Position numbers and translations under genes: made by a program. A stretch of 64,000 nt of DNA from Lindgomyces ingoldianus (Eukaryota > Ascomycota > Dothideomycetes > Pleosporales > Lindgomycetaceae): the NCBI RefSeq assembly GCF_010093535.1, contig NW_022985194.1:501638-565637 (forward strand). The letters run 5' to 3'. The notes under the pieces are model-generated. The model worked only from the letters and a program-made list of their open reading frames with translations, ran no database searches and was not told the DNA's origin. Positions 46,481-57,491 of the stretch are shown here, piece by piece; position 1 is the first letter of the stretch; each line of letters opens with the position of its first letter.

Positions 46481-48038
46481 TCTCTATTTCCTTCATTCAG
46501 AGTTCAAATGGGATGTGTTCAGAACAACTCAATTCTCGACGTAGTTACCCACAATTAAATCCACACCTTCTACTCAATTAATCCCAACTCCGTCACCGCC
46601 AAAAAAAAATTCAACTCCAACTACCTCGGAGGCGGAAACACAACAGCCGTCCAAGCCATCGGCAATCCCAAATCCTCCCCGTTCTCGGCCAACCTCGCGA
46701 TGCTATTAATGCTGGTACGTGAGAAGAATCTCCCTAATCGGATAACGAAGAAAATAGAGAGCAGACACTGATAGAAGAACGCAGGTTACAGGGGTTAAAT
46801 CTGGACAATGACTGGATCAAATCGAAGCATCACAAGTGTCGTCTCCCTACCGAATGCGATAGCCCAGGAAGAGGGAAACTACTCGGTAAGATACTCGATT
46901 ACGGTAAGTCACCCAGGCATGGCAGACGAGTAGGCAGGAATGAGTAAAATAGTACTTTGCACACTCAGATCATCAATGAATTCTCAAGGTGATAGAGAAC
47001 TGCATGATCGAAGCGAGGCCGAAGAAGGACGGACGTAATGTTCCGGGCTAGTGAATTGTGAAGCATTTGGCAATGACGGACTCATTATTGTCGAGGTATT
47101 GCATACTGTATTGATTAGAAGACCTGCAGGTGGAGTAGTACGGCCAGAAACCGCTCACGCATTAAAAGTCACTGTCACGTGAAAACGCGCGCCTATCATG
47201 CCGTCTAATCCGATTTGTTATAAACGATGAATGTTTTTATGGAAGGAAATTTAATATTTTTCCACTTGTTCAGGTTGAATCCTTGATATATTGAAAAGAC
47301 AAAGACTTACTGTAACCTTTCAGGCACGAGTTATGAGAGGACTCATGTACTGTGGTCCGAGGGTCCGAGGGTCCGAGGAGCTAGGTGATTTATAAAGTAT
47401 TGATGGACGACAAGCCCAAGGTTAATTGGGCAGCGTAGAGCCCTTCGGCTTACATTTACTTTCACAAGAAATTCTCAAGCTGACTCATCACCAGCCTAAC
47501 CTAGAGGCGTTCCCATGTTCAACTCATATCAGTTTCTTCCCACCGCTCTCCGGTCTCACGACGAGTCTACATACCGCCTCTTTGGCCCTTCTTGCAGAAC
47601 TCCTTTTATATGCAATTTACGCCTCACCCGCTAGCGATAGCTGAGTGCATTCCTTGATGTTGAGAATTTCAATCACCCTTGTAAGGGGAGCTCGGCTCGT
47701 GCTCTCCGGTGCTCTCAGCCCCTAATTACGGATCCGTAAATCTTCAGAGATTGCATCTTGTCTCGTCTCCTAGCGATTAATATGCATATCAGAAAACGCC
47801 CCGTTACATGTCCGGACCGATAGGTGCTGGCTGGCTCTGATTGGACGTTGTCGCAATGCGCCCCCTGGATCCTCGAACGAGCCGCAACTTGCTGTTCAGC
47901 GCTTACCGCTCTGCTGGAAATTTTCTCGCGCGACAAAGCGAAATACCGGCCTTGTCCGCTCAATCACTAGAGCACATAAGATCAACACAACTACAGAATG
48001 GTCGCAGCCTTAAATCATTCAGTCTTTGAGCCGCAATC
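46481..48038. other. intergenic with one unrecognised coding-like stretch
   Basis: At about 46552-46713 the plus strand reads INPNSVTAKKKFNSNYLGGG then TTAVQAIGNPKSSPF, ending at a good donor (GTACGT); further protein-like sequence follows at about 46800-46920 (TSVVSLPNAIAQEEGNYSVR). Frames do not join cleanly, so this is at best a gene remnant of unknown family. A small 8-bp tandem (GGTCCGAG three times) is near 47356-47380. The rest holds nothing I recognise. Confidence 0.4.
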
Positions 48039-51000
48039 ATGAATGGCGAAGGGCGAAGAAATGGAGGGGCCGATCACTACCCGTATGCACGTCTTGAGGT
48101 TGGTGCATATTCTCCGGCACTGCATATGGAACAAGATGGTCTCTCACCCTGCCGCGTATCTCGGTCGTCGACCCCGGTGTCTTCTGTCAGTGGCGTTTCG
48201 CCTCTGCCATCTCTAAGAAGCCACGATGTCCAGAGTAACACCAGCCGAATGGAAGACTCCAAAACGGCGCAGGAGAAAAATTCTAGTAGGAGTCTAAGTT
48301 CCATATACACCTATAATTTTGTCGCTTACCATCCGAAGATCGAGTATATCTATCCAGTGGACCTCCAAGTGCAGACTGGTTGCCCTACAACCTTCGATGG
48401 TATCTGCTTCTAATTCCCGTTGCTTTCTCGCTAGCTCTCACCATGGCTGTTTCGGCCCTCAGCTGGTATTCCCAGACAAATTACGGCCTTGGCAAGGACG
48501 ACGATTCGTCCATACTACTGTTTGGGTGGAGATTTATGCCTACTCTCGTCGCCGTTCTATATTGCCAGCTGACGGTAATGCTTTTTGAAGACGTTAAACG
48601 GACAGAGCCGTTTTCCCGAATGGCGAGACCTGGTGGATCTAGCGCACTATCCAGCATACTGCAAGGGCCGAGGGCTTGGTGGCATGCTGTTGTTGATGGT
48701 TTCTCCCCTAAGAAAATTGGTGGCCGGAGAAGCTGGCTCCTCGTGTGTTCCTCACTCATTTACATTATTGGATTCCTTGCGATCTCTCCGCTGTCCTCAT
48801 CTCTCCTTACCTCTGAGGATGTCAGGGTCAAAAAGGCGACTGCTTTCAACCGGATAGTACCAACAGGGAGCGATCCAATTTCATTAGAACCGGACAGGGA
48901 CACCTACTTCCGCACGATTGGTAACGTCCTTCACAGCACACCAACTTCTGCGTGGATCAGTAATTCATATTTCATCATGCCCTTTTGGCCATCTGAGTTC
49001 AAACTCCTCCCTCTTGGCCCATCTCTCGCATCGACTAATAGAAATTGGACAGCACCTACTACCATTATGACCACCGACTTTCAGTGTGAGCCAATGAAGT
49101 TCTTGGATACCGGGATGAATTCGAGAAATAGAACACTTATCCTTGGATCTGAAAACAACACCTATGCCGAGATCGATACGACTGATTCGCTTTGGTTTAG
49201 CATGGAGTCCTCTAGCGGCTGTAAATATAGCTTGGAATTGGATGTTTCCCAGAGTATGGTCCGATACGGAGGAGTCATATGGTCCAATCTGTCGACCCTT
49301 GTTGCCAATTTCATAGACGGAACGGACCAGAATAAATACCTGCAGACCAACATTTCAGCTGATTGCCTGGATAGAGAGCTTCTTTTGGTTACCACACCCT
49401 GGCTTAATGATAAAAGCAGAACTCTCGAATCTGCCTTTCCGCCTAACTTCACAGTCCATGGCGAACTCTGCTCCTCATACTACTATGCCGCACAACTACC
49501 GACTACTGCGGAGATTTTAACGCCTTCCTCCTCGAAAATAGTATTCAATCAAGAACAATACCTGAAGGTGAGGAAACCACTATCTGACGACCTCCTGGAT
49601 GTGAAGAAGCTTCATGCGCTAGCAATGGACGATGACTGGGCGCAATACCTGACGGCACCAGACTCATCCCTGCGACCAGGACAATTTAATGGAGTCTCCT
49701 CCGTCCTCGGATTGTTGCACGACTTTGACGTGTGGGGTATGGTGCAGGCGAGAGATCTACCTAGTGAAGCAAGGAGCTTTAAACAGCGATTCATGGGAGA
49801 ACTCCTCTATTCCTCCTTGCTACAGAGATCAATCGCGGAATCGCAAGTTCAAACCGCCCAAGGCCAATCGACCTTCATAGAGCGGCGGGTGGTCGTGATA
49901 CTGGGGGTGGGCATTCTAATGGCCGCCTTCTTCTTCGTCTCGTTCTGTCTACTTGTTCTAGCCTTTTGGCTCTCAAGACTGCATCAGAGACCTCTCAATT
50001 TAGTCGTTGATCCGGCTACACCACTTGGAGTAGCGTCTCTTGTCGCTAGTCACCGCGATACGCTTACCTCCTTACATGCGCTGGATCAGGCCTCGAAGAA
50101 AGACCTACAGATGGCACTACACGACCGGAAGTATGCCACGTTCCCTAATGTGCTCACTGAATCAGGATACTGCGACGAAAATCTTGCCGGTAAGTCACCT
50201 TTTTATTCTAAAGTAAACTGTTTGGGATCCCTTACAAACAGTTGATATACTGAACCTCGCTGGACTGCTGGGGCCGCTTGTCGGGTCTTACTCATAGGTG
50301 AATCCAAGGGTGCTCGCTCCTAAAGGGGGAGATGCAATTGCACTCCAGGCCCGATTCTTTGCGGAAGTGCCTAATACACCCTGCTCGGGTCCGATCACAA
50401 ATTGGAGCTCTATTCGGCTAACAATTCTTAGCCAGCGACAATTTCAAGTCAGCGACAAAGATAAGTTGGATACCACGAGTGCTCCATCTTCGAACCCTTT
50501 TGGTGCTTGTCTTCTACCTTATTAGCCTTACCGTTGGATTAGCCATCTTGAAACATTATGCGGACCTATCAAAGCTTTATCAAACTGCATTCGTGTACCA
50601 GGCTAGCTTCAGCGTCTTCAACAAGCGGTTATCGACCAGCGCGCCGTATTCCATTGTCCCAACGATATTTGCTGTGGCTATTGGACTTTGGTGGGACTCG
50701 TTAGATAAGACCTTCCGCACCCTACAACCATATATATCGTTATCGAAAAGATCACGGAGCATTGCTGAAGGCGCAGGGTTGTCGTACCAGTCTTCTTACT
50801 GGACCTGGGCTGCTGTTAAGGCTGCAAAAAATAAGCATTGGTTACTATTGATTCTCACAATCGGTAGTACGCTAAGCCAAGTGTGTAAGTGGTGATCTTG
50901 CCCCTAGAACAATTTTGAAAACGCTAATTTCTTTTGCTAGTTATTATCTCCATGTCCGCCCTATTCGAAAGAGAACCTGAAAACACGCTCATTCCTGGGG

Positions 51001-52886
51001 CTGCGTTCCGGACTATTGAGTTGCGGCAGGTCCCTCAGATCGATAACGTGCTTTTGGTTCCAGGATATCCAAAAGCCTTCGCCGCCCAGGTAATGTCCAA
51101 GGCCTATTCGGATCTAGCCACAAATTGGATCTACACTGCCACAATCCAACTGACCCTAGATGGGCCAGAACCAGCATGGAGTCGCCAAGGGTGGAGTTTT
51201 GTTCCGGTCGATATTTCTGCTTTGTCGAATATGACAACCAAGTCGCTTCAGCAGACTGTACACGGCCAGGATAATCCGAATGAGGCACTCATCTCCACGG
51301 CTAACGTCTCCCTTACCACTACTGCCATTCGAGGGCGCGTGGAGTGTAGTTGGGTACCAGATATTAGCAACAGCTCTTCCTGGCTGATGACCCAAGATCT
51401 TACTAACAAAACGATCTGGAAAGTGAGCTCAAATCCCACCAACCTTAAAACAGGATACGAACTTCCACGAGTGCTATTCCCTAATTCACCTTGGAATAGT
51501 TCCGCGCTTTCCCACCCAGTCGTGGCATCTTGTTGCACAAACCGAAGCAGCGACGAAATGCAGGACAGTGCTATTGGGTACTGGTCACCTAACCAAGGCG
51601 GAAGATTTCCATTCCCGTCTGAGACCTGGCCGATCAACTTTACATCAAAGTGGATTCTCGGTCCAGCACGGACGGATTATTACCAACTTTACGATAATGA
51701 GACCGGTCGCCCCGCCCATTTACTGTTCACAAAAGTTCCCGAGATTCAAGCCCTCAACTGTATTCCGATAATTGAAACCGCAGAGGCCGATATCGCAGTT
51801 GAGCAGAGTACCGGACATGTTTACGGTTATAAGATATTAGGAAACCCAGTTCCTGCTGAGCCAGCTTGGAGCGATCCTTTTACAATTAGGGCTAGCTCGT
51901 CCTTGAACGATACGTCGTTTCGCCATAATGTTACCACGAGGTGCGTCTTCTTGCTGAAATCTCCTAACACAGGGGAGTTACTCAGGGAGGGCGATTCATG
52001 AATCTGTCCTGACACTTGTTCTAGTTACGGCATTTTATTCGTCAACACTCTCCTCGGTGCTGCTCAAATCACTCAACTCTCCGGCTCAGGTCAGACGTCC
52101 AAGTTTCCATTTGAAGACGAATACGTACAACTTGAGGACAAAGCCTTCAACGTCCGAGATGAGACTAAGGGTCTTAATCTCGACTTTATGAGCTACGCGA
52201 TGTACACCATGGCAAGCAAGGACCCAAAGGCCCTCCTCGACTATGACACACTACTCAATTTAACCCAGATGACGTTCTCTACGTACTTTCAACACTACGT
52301 TAGCAGCAACTACTCCCTAGACGATGGAGGGTGGGTTTATCAGAAGATTGGGGAGCAGCCCAAAGATCTCCAGCCTCCACGACTGAATAATGGAAGCACG
52401 GGCTCTCCCAGCGTCTATCCTTCTCTGAACACGAATCGGACGGCTGCTGTAGTCGTTTCAAAGCGCATCGAAGTTCTACGAATGAATGCAGTCGCGACGT
52501 GGTTATCTATCGGAATCTTAATTTGGCTAACCTTGACAACTATCCTGATTGCTGCGCTTCAGCGAACGTACTTCAGCTCACTGATCCGCAACATAGAATC
52601 ACTGGGAGACGTCTTGGTACTGATTGCAGGCAGCGAAAACCTATTGAGATTAGTACGAGATAATGATTTCGAGCAATTAAGGAAGAATCAGGATGTGCTG
52701 ACTCGACTTGGTTGGTTCCAGGGTGTTGATGGTAAAAAGAGATGGGGCTTGGAGGTTGTGGGTGGCGACCGCCCGGTTACTTGGATTAATTGGTATGAGG
52801 ATGAGCAGAACGTGCTTAGAACGGGCACGGCGAAGTCGAGTAGGTTTGAGAGCCTAAGGAGTCGGACGAAGACTTTTGGCCTTTAA
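48039..52886 (+). CDS. DUF3433-family multi-spanning membrane protein (1,458 aa)
   Basis: Proposed exons: 48039-48285, 48375-50189, 50432-50884, 50941-51940 and 52025-52886. All junctions are GT-AG with matching phases, giving 4,377 nt without a stop. Fungal DUF3433 proteins have two similar halves, each with membrane segments followed by a large glycosylated ectodomain. Here segments are visible at WYLLLIPVAFSLALTMAVS, FMPTLVAVLYCQLTVML, WLLVCSSLIYIIGFLAI and VVVILGVGILMAAFFFVSF in the first half, and LLVLVFYLISLTVGLAIL, SIVPTIFAVAIGLWW and LLLILTIGSTLSQVFIISMS in the second, with a final one at AVATWLSIGILIWLTLTTIL. SFSVFNKRLSTSAPYSIVPT and GLSYQSSYWTWAAVKAAKN are family hallmarks. Many NxS/T sites suggest a secretory-pathway or plasma-membrane location. 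The intron at 50190-50431 (242 bp) is unusually long and may hide a small exon. Function unknown. Confidence 0.85.
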
Positions 52887-53000
52887 GAGGTCTGGCAAGA
52901 TAGGCCTCTTTTTACCATCTTCGTAAGCTCATATTCGGGTCTCGGTGCCGGATTTACTAGATCGCGCTCCATTTAACGTGTTCCACCACTCATCCGCCCG

Positions 53001-53349
53001 CGCCAAAAACCACCGAAAATAACGAAAATTGAACCTTCAGATCTCAACAACGGCTGAGCAAAACGTCCTAGAGGTCTAGAAGTAGCTTCTTATATGTCTT
53101 TTAAAACTTGTATTAGCACTACAGACTCTAAATATTAACTATTGCTAAGTTATTTAGTTCCCCCAATTTTAGGGGCTAATACAGGAGTAAAATCTTGTAT
53201 CTTAGGAGTTTCTCGATATGACTTTTCATTTTGTCTATAATATACTCTAGGAGAATAGAAAAGACGACATTAAAAATTAAGAAGTAATCTTTTAAGCCGT
53301 TATTGAGATCTGAATGTTCAATTTTCGTTTATTTCGGTGGATTTTGGCG
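53001..53349. mobile_element. MITE-like / foldback element, about 349 bp
   Basis: The two ends form an inverted repeat of about 55 bp: CGCCAAAAACCACCGAAAAT and AACGAAAATTGAACCTTCAG on the left are mirrored at 53295-53349 with about six differences. The 240-bp core is AT-rich with no coding potential. No convincing target-site duplication is visible, so the superfamily is unknown. It lies about 300 bp upstream of the SDR gene. Composition differs from the flanks, but it is not RIP-saturated. Confidence 0.7.
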
Positions 53350-53654
53350 TGGCAGGTGACTGGTGTGGCCAGATGAGTGATGAGCCCAACCGCCGCTGCG
53401 GCGTCCAAATGGGCATTTGGGTTCCTTGCATGCCAAGCATCCTGGCCGCATTTAGCGGAGTTATCGCTTCATATCGTATGTTCAACAGCGGATTTGAGAT
53501 CCTGATCATGTCCGGCTTATTCATACAGTAGGTATGTGGGATTTAGCCTATACGAGATGATCTCGCAGGAAGCACAGGTACATTAGGGAAACACGAGGAG
53601 GGATCGAAGCTCGTCGTAATTCTACACGAATCTATCGACTCGCCCTTCTCCGGA

Positions 53655-54392
53655 ATGGCTTCTAAAACAATTGTCCTCATCACCGGCGCCAATCGAGGTA
53701 TTGGGTATACACTCGCCCAAACCCTTGCACGAGACTATGGATTCCACATTCTGCTTGGATCACGTAGTACCGCATCAGGAAGCACAGCTGTTGCAACGCT
53801 TCAAAACGAAGGTCTATCTGTTGAATCGCTTGCCATTGATCTCGAATTCAACGAATCCATAGAACGTGCAGCGAAAGAAGTAGAACGAAAGTACGGTAGA
53901 CTCGACGTTCTCGTCAACAACGCCGCGATAGGAATCGATGACACCTTTACCGGCGACGTCAACGATATTCGCCGTCTCTACCAAGAAACCTTTAACACGA
54001 ACCTCTTCGGCACGGCCACCGTGACTGGGGCTTTCATCCCGCTCCTTGAGAAATCCTACCTTCCAAGAATCGTGTTCTTGACGTCTAGCCTGGGCTCGTT
54101 AGCCGAACGCGCGAATTCGGAAAGTGCCTATCATGAAGTAGGCTGGGAGTCGTATCGGTGCAGTAAAGCGGCGCTTAATATGCTGTGTTTGAATTATTGG
54201 AAGAAGTATGAATGCAAACCAAAGTGGAAGATTAATGCGGCGTGTCCGGGGTTTGTAGTTACGAAGTTGAACAAAGGAGGCGGCGTTATTTCGACGGAGG
54301 AGGCGATGCCGAATTTGGTGAGGTTGTGTACGCTTGGGATGGATGGGGAGTCGGGGACCTTTACGAATGCTAATGGGGTTGTGAGGTGGTAA
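53655..54392 (+). CDS. classical short-chain dehydrogenase/reductase (245 aa)
   Basis: Single exon, complete. The cofactor motif TGANRGIG is at residues 10-17, NNAA at 88-91, the structural Asn in NTNLFGT (N115), the catalytic Ser within FLTSSLGS (144/145) and YRCSK with Tyr167 and Lys171. Length and motifs are those of classical SDRs, NAD(P)-dependent oxidoreductases of alcohols, ketones or lipids. R37 after strand 2 (GSRSTA) suggests NADPH. No targeting signal, so probably cytosolic. The substrate is unknown. The upstream 305 bp separate it from the MITE-like element, whose right end could influence the promoter. Confidence 0.93.
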   Translation: MASKTIVLITGANRGIGYTLAQTLARDYGFHILLGSRSTASGSTAVATLQNEGLSVESLAIDLEFNESIERAAKEVERKYGRLDVLVNNAAIGIDDTFTGDVNDIRRLYQETFNTNLFGTATVTGAFIPLLEKSYLPRIVFLTSSLGSLAERANSESAYHEVGWESYRCSKAALNMLCLNYWKKYECKPKWKINAACPGFVVTKLNKGGGVISTEEAMPNLVRLCTLGMDGESGTFTNANGVVRW

Positions 54393-54831
54393 GATGGGGA
54401 TTGGTAATCATTAGAATGTAACGTTCTTTGAGAGTTTACACATACGAAGGAGGATGAGGTACTAGATAGGTCAAACTAAGCAAAGAGCACCCACCGTATA
54501 GTGCGGGGCCTCTTTGGTGGTGCCTGGACTCAAACGCAAATAAGAGATTTTCCATGAGAATTAGCGTGTCTAGATACTGGGGCATAGGGTCATGGGTAGT
54601 TGTCCCCATTATTTTGCACATGTAGCTCCCTGACCTTCCTCGATCACTTTGGTTCCTGCGGCACCACGGCACCTGCCTGGCAAGCATGAACACAGCGGAC
54701 TTTACATGGCACCCCAGCACTCCTCTTATTTTCACCACTCCCGTACGAATCTAGATATTTACACAAAGATGAATGAGTTCAAATGTCCAAGCTAGAGGGT
54801 AGCCCTTCAGCTCTCAACGCCAGATCATAAA
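54393..54831. other. intergenic, nothing recognised
   Basis: The 3' flank of the SDR gene. Ordinary composition with only chance open frames. Confidence 0.55.
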
Positions 54832-55316
54832 TTGCCATCGAAATCCAATACTCTCCCAAAGACTCCCTTAACCTCTATTTCTCCACAAATGCCGCCCAAT
54901 ACCCTCACCCCCTTCCCCTACAGAATTACGCAAATATCTTTCCCTCGGCCCCAGCTCCACCAACCACCTCACCAACATGTCCCGCCACCTCGACCTCGGC
55001 GCCAACATAATTTCACTATACCTGAATATCTTGCCCCTCACCTCCACCAAAAGTCCTCAGCTAGAGTCACCCTAACCAGCCTCGTCACACTACTCTATCA
55101 CGCAGCTGGACACTCTGACATACAGCTCGCCAAATTGCTCCTAAACCAAGGCGCAGAAGTGGATAGGAGAAATTAAACGAAGAAAGCGCATCCGCGGGCT
55201 AATTTCGAAAGGCTGAAATGGTCGGTTTATGAGACATTGAGTGTGTTGGATGGAATGAGGGAGAGTGTGCGTGAGGAGATTAGAGGACTTAAGCCCTGCG
55301 GGTGAATTTTTTGGGA
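54832..55316 (+). pseudogene. ankyrin-repeat protein remnant
   Basis: TLLYHAAGHSDIQLAKLLLN followed by QGAEVDRRN (about 55085-55174) is a recognisable ankyrin unit. Before it, pieces in other frames (HLDLGANIISLYL) may be an earlier unit with a frameshift. After a stop at 55174-55176, another frame reads FERLKWSVYETLSVLDGMRE to about 55306. The frames do not join with introns that I can find, so the gene is likely dead. Confidence 0.5.
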
Positions 55317-55718
55317 TCGAAAGGAAGGTAGAGGGGAATAAGAGGAAGGAGGTAGAAAGGAGGTTTGAGCCGTGGAAAGCTCCGGATGAGGGATAGAGAG
55401 ATCATTCAGGTATGGACGAGTTAAAGAGAAGTCACCGACCGGAGAACAAGGGGAGAACGAGGGGAGAGAGTAGAAATATGGCTAGGGGAGTGGAAGAGGT
55501 TAAGGTTCGGCAGCAGAGATATAATCTTCGAGAGAGAAAGTGAACGGATCGCCGAAATAATCCCTGAAGAATAGGAAGGGCAAGAAATATTTCCGTGTGT
55601 AGAAGCTGCAAAGGATTGTTATTTCATCCAATCTCGTTATTTAGTGCCTTCTCCCACCTCTATCTAAGCCCTTCACGTCAGACCTTCAATTCACGATTCC
55701 CTAACACCCCCACCTCCC
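55317..55718. other. intergenic, purine-rich
   Basis: The plus strand is strongly purine-rich (many GGAGAG and GAAGG runs) up to about 55560. No gene recognised. The right end is the 3' flank of the minus-strand Ser/Pro-rich gene. Confidence 0.5.
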
Positions 55719-57491
55719 TTATTGCCCTCCACCAACCGGCCTGCTAATAACCCCCCCCTCCCCCGTAACATCCACCTTCACATCCCGGACCTTCGCACCC
55801 ACGACCTTCTTCCGATGGCCCCGATGCTTCACACCGACATCCCCACTCTTAACTTCTCCAGTGGGTTGGACAGCATGATGTCTATGCGGCTGCTTCTTCC
55901 CATGCGTATACCACACCCAGTCAGAATCCCAATCGTCCTCATCATCGCATTCACAGTCTTCATCTTCGTCGGGATCGCATTCTTCCCATGGCGAGTCGGG
56001 TTCGTCTGTTGGTTTGGGATGGGGAGGGAGGGAGATTGTGGGTGACGGGAGGGTCCTTAGGGTTGTGGGATTTGGGTGTGTGGTGGTAGGCTTACTTGAA
56101 GGAGGCGGAGGAGGGGTTGGCTTAGAAGAAGGAGGCGAGATTGAAGTAGGCTTGTTTGAAGGTGATGGAGGTGTAGGTAGCTGAGTTGAGTTGAAAGAAG
56201 GGATGGAGAATGTTGGGATTGGCCGACTTGTAGGCCTGAAAGAAGGGATTGAGAAAGTTGGTACTTGTCGCGTCGTGGGCTTGAATGACGGTATCGAGAA
56301 GTTCAGCGAAGGGATTGGTGGAGCAGCAAAACTTGCCGACCTGGAAGTGGGAATTGAGAAAGATGAAATGGGTGGGCTTGTAGGGCTGAACGACGGGATA
56401 GAAAAGTTCCGCGAAGGAGCAGTGAAACTTGTTGACCGGAATGTAGGGATTGAGAATGTCGGGGTCGGTCGACTTGTGAGCCCGAATGATGGAACAGAGA
56501 AGTTCAGCGAAGGGATTGGAGGAATATCTAAACTTGTCGCCTTAAACGTAGGGATTGAGAAGGTCGGAACTGGTCGAAGTGTAGGCTTAAAAGATGGAAT
56601 GGAAAGGTTGAGGGAAGGAATGGGCAGTAGTGGCGGGGTTGGCTTGACCGAAGGGATAGAACCCGTAGACAATAGGACAGACGGACGAATCGACGACACA
56701 GAAGCTGGAAGTGATAAGTTCACTGTAGGAAACGGGGCAGACACCGACGGTAGAGCTAGCAAGGTCGAAGATCCAGCCGATGGAAACCTAGTTGGAATAG
56801 ACAGGACAATTGGCCGTGACACGTTCGAGGGCAGGATAGGTAACGGGATCGAAGGCAGTACCGCCGTAGAAAGAGGAAGTGAAGGTCGTAAGGAAGGGAC
56901 CGAGACGTTTAGGGTAGGGAAAGGCACTGATACTGACGGCAGCCGTACCGACGTCGAGAGCCCAGCTGAGGGCGATAGAGATGGCGTTGCGATAGACGTC
57001 GATACATTTACCATTGTAACGGGGACTGAAACTGGCAATGAGGGGACTGAAATAAGCCTTGTGATACTAGCTGATTGAGCCATTGAGGGAAGTGCAACGG
57101 ATCGGGAGGCTAAAGTAATTGATACGTTTAGCGACGGAACCAGAATTGACGCAGACGTAGAAAGCCCGGGAAATGCTGAAGACGGATCCATGATGGTAAT
57201 GGTGACGGTAGGTTCAGGGATTATGGATGGCTTTGACAATGAAGATACGGATGGAAGCGAAACGGGGACAGAAAGTCCAAGAGACGGTGAACGGAAAGAC
57301 ACGGCAGGAATGCCCAGGGTTTGGCCTCCTGGTCCTATCGGAAATCTGGCAGAGAAGGACAGTGCCGCCAATGGGTTGGGTGGGAGACCACCAGAAGGCT
57401 GGGGAATGCCAGAGGGGAGTGCACACGTTGTATCCGCCCCCTCCGTAATGCTAAAGAGACCGAGAGCAAAGATAGACGCCGCGAGAAGCAT
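55719..57491 (-). CDS. secreted Ser/Pro-rich repeat protein (590 aa)
   Basis: Intronless. Residues 1-19 (MLLAASIFALGLFSITEGA) form a signal peptide. Residues 20-290 are Ser/Pro/Val-rich with recurring PSVS and PSLNVS pieces and many NxS/T sites. Residues 291-432 hold about four degenerate repeats of 31-36 residues built on SLNFSIPSFKPT and PTFSIPTF. A Pro/Thr/Ser linker follows (435-490), then an acidic patch (503-525, rich in D/E with two Cys: ECDPDEDEDCECDDEDDWD) and a His/Lys-rich tail. It is probably an extracellular, heavily O-glycosylated wall or matrix protein. No GPI site or catalytic domain is apparent. A 295-codon open frame on the other strand (56191-57078) is a shadow of the repeats. 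Confidence 0.75.
   Translation of the reverse strand: MLLAASIFALGLFSITEGADTTCALPSGIPQPSGGLPPNPLAALSFSARFPIGPGGQTLGIPAVSFRSPSLGLSVPVSLPSVSSLSKPSIIPEPTVTITIMDPSSAFPGLSTSASILVPSLNVSITLASRSVALPSMAQSASITRLISVPSLPVSVPVTMVNVSTSIATPSLSPSAGLSTSVRLPSVSVPFPTLNVSVPSLRPSLPLSTAVLPSIPLPILPSNVSRPIVLSIPTRFPSAGSSTLLALPSVSAPFPTVNLSLPASVSSIRPSVLLSTGSIPSVKPTPPLLPIPSLNLSIPSFKPTLRPVPTFSIPTFKATSLDIPPIPSLNFSVPSFGLTSRPTPTFSIPTFRSTSFTAPSRNFSIPSFSPTSPPISSFSIPTSRSASFAAPPIPSLNFSIPSFKPTTRQVPTFSIPSFRPTSRPIPTFSIPSFNSTQLPTPPSPSNKPTSISPPSSKPTPPPPPSSKPTTTHPNPTTLRTLPSPTISLPPHPKPTDEPDSPWEECDPDEDEDCECDDEDDWDSDWVWYTHGKKQPHRHHAVQPTGEVKSGDVGVKHRGHRKKVVGAKVRDVKVDVTGEGGVISRPVGGGQ

Noticed and set aside
52025..52886. Last DUF3433 exon as a separate gene starting at the ATG near 52188
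   Set aside because: The frame is open upstream to a good acceptor at 52024 and joins the previous exon in phase.
56191..57078. 295-codon open frame on the plus strand
   Set aside because: It lies wholly opposite the repeats of the secreted Ser/Pro-rich protein, has repetitive KDGIEKF-type composition that mirrors them, and has no signal or domain.
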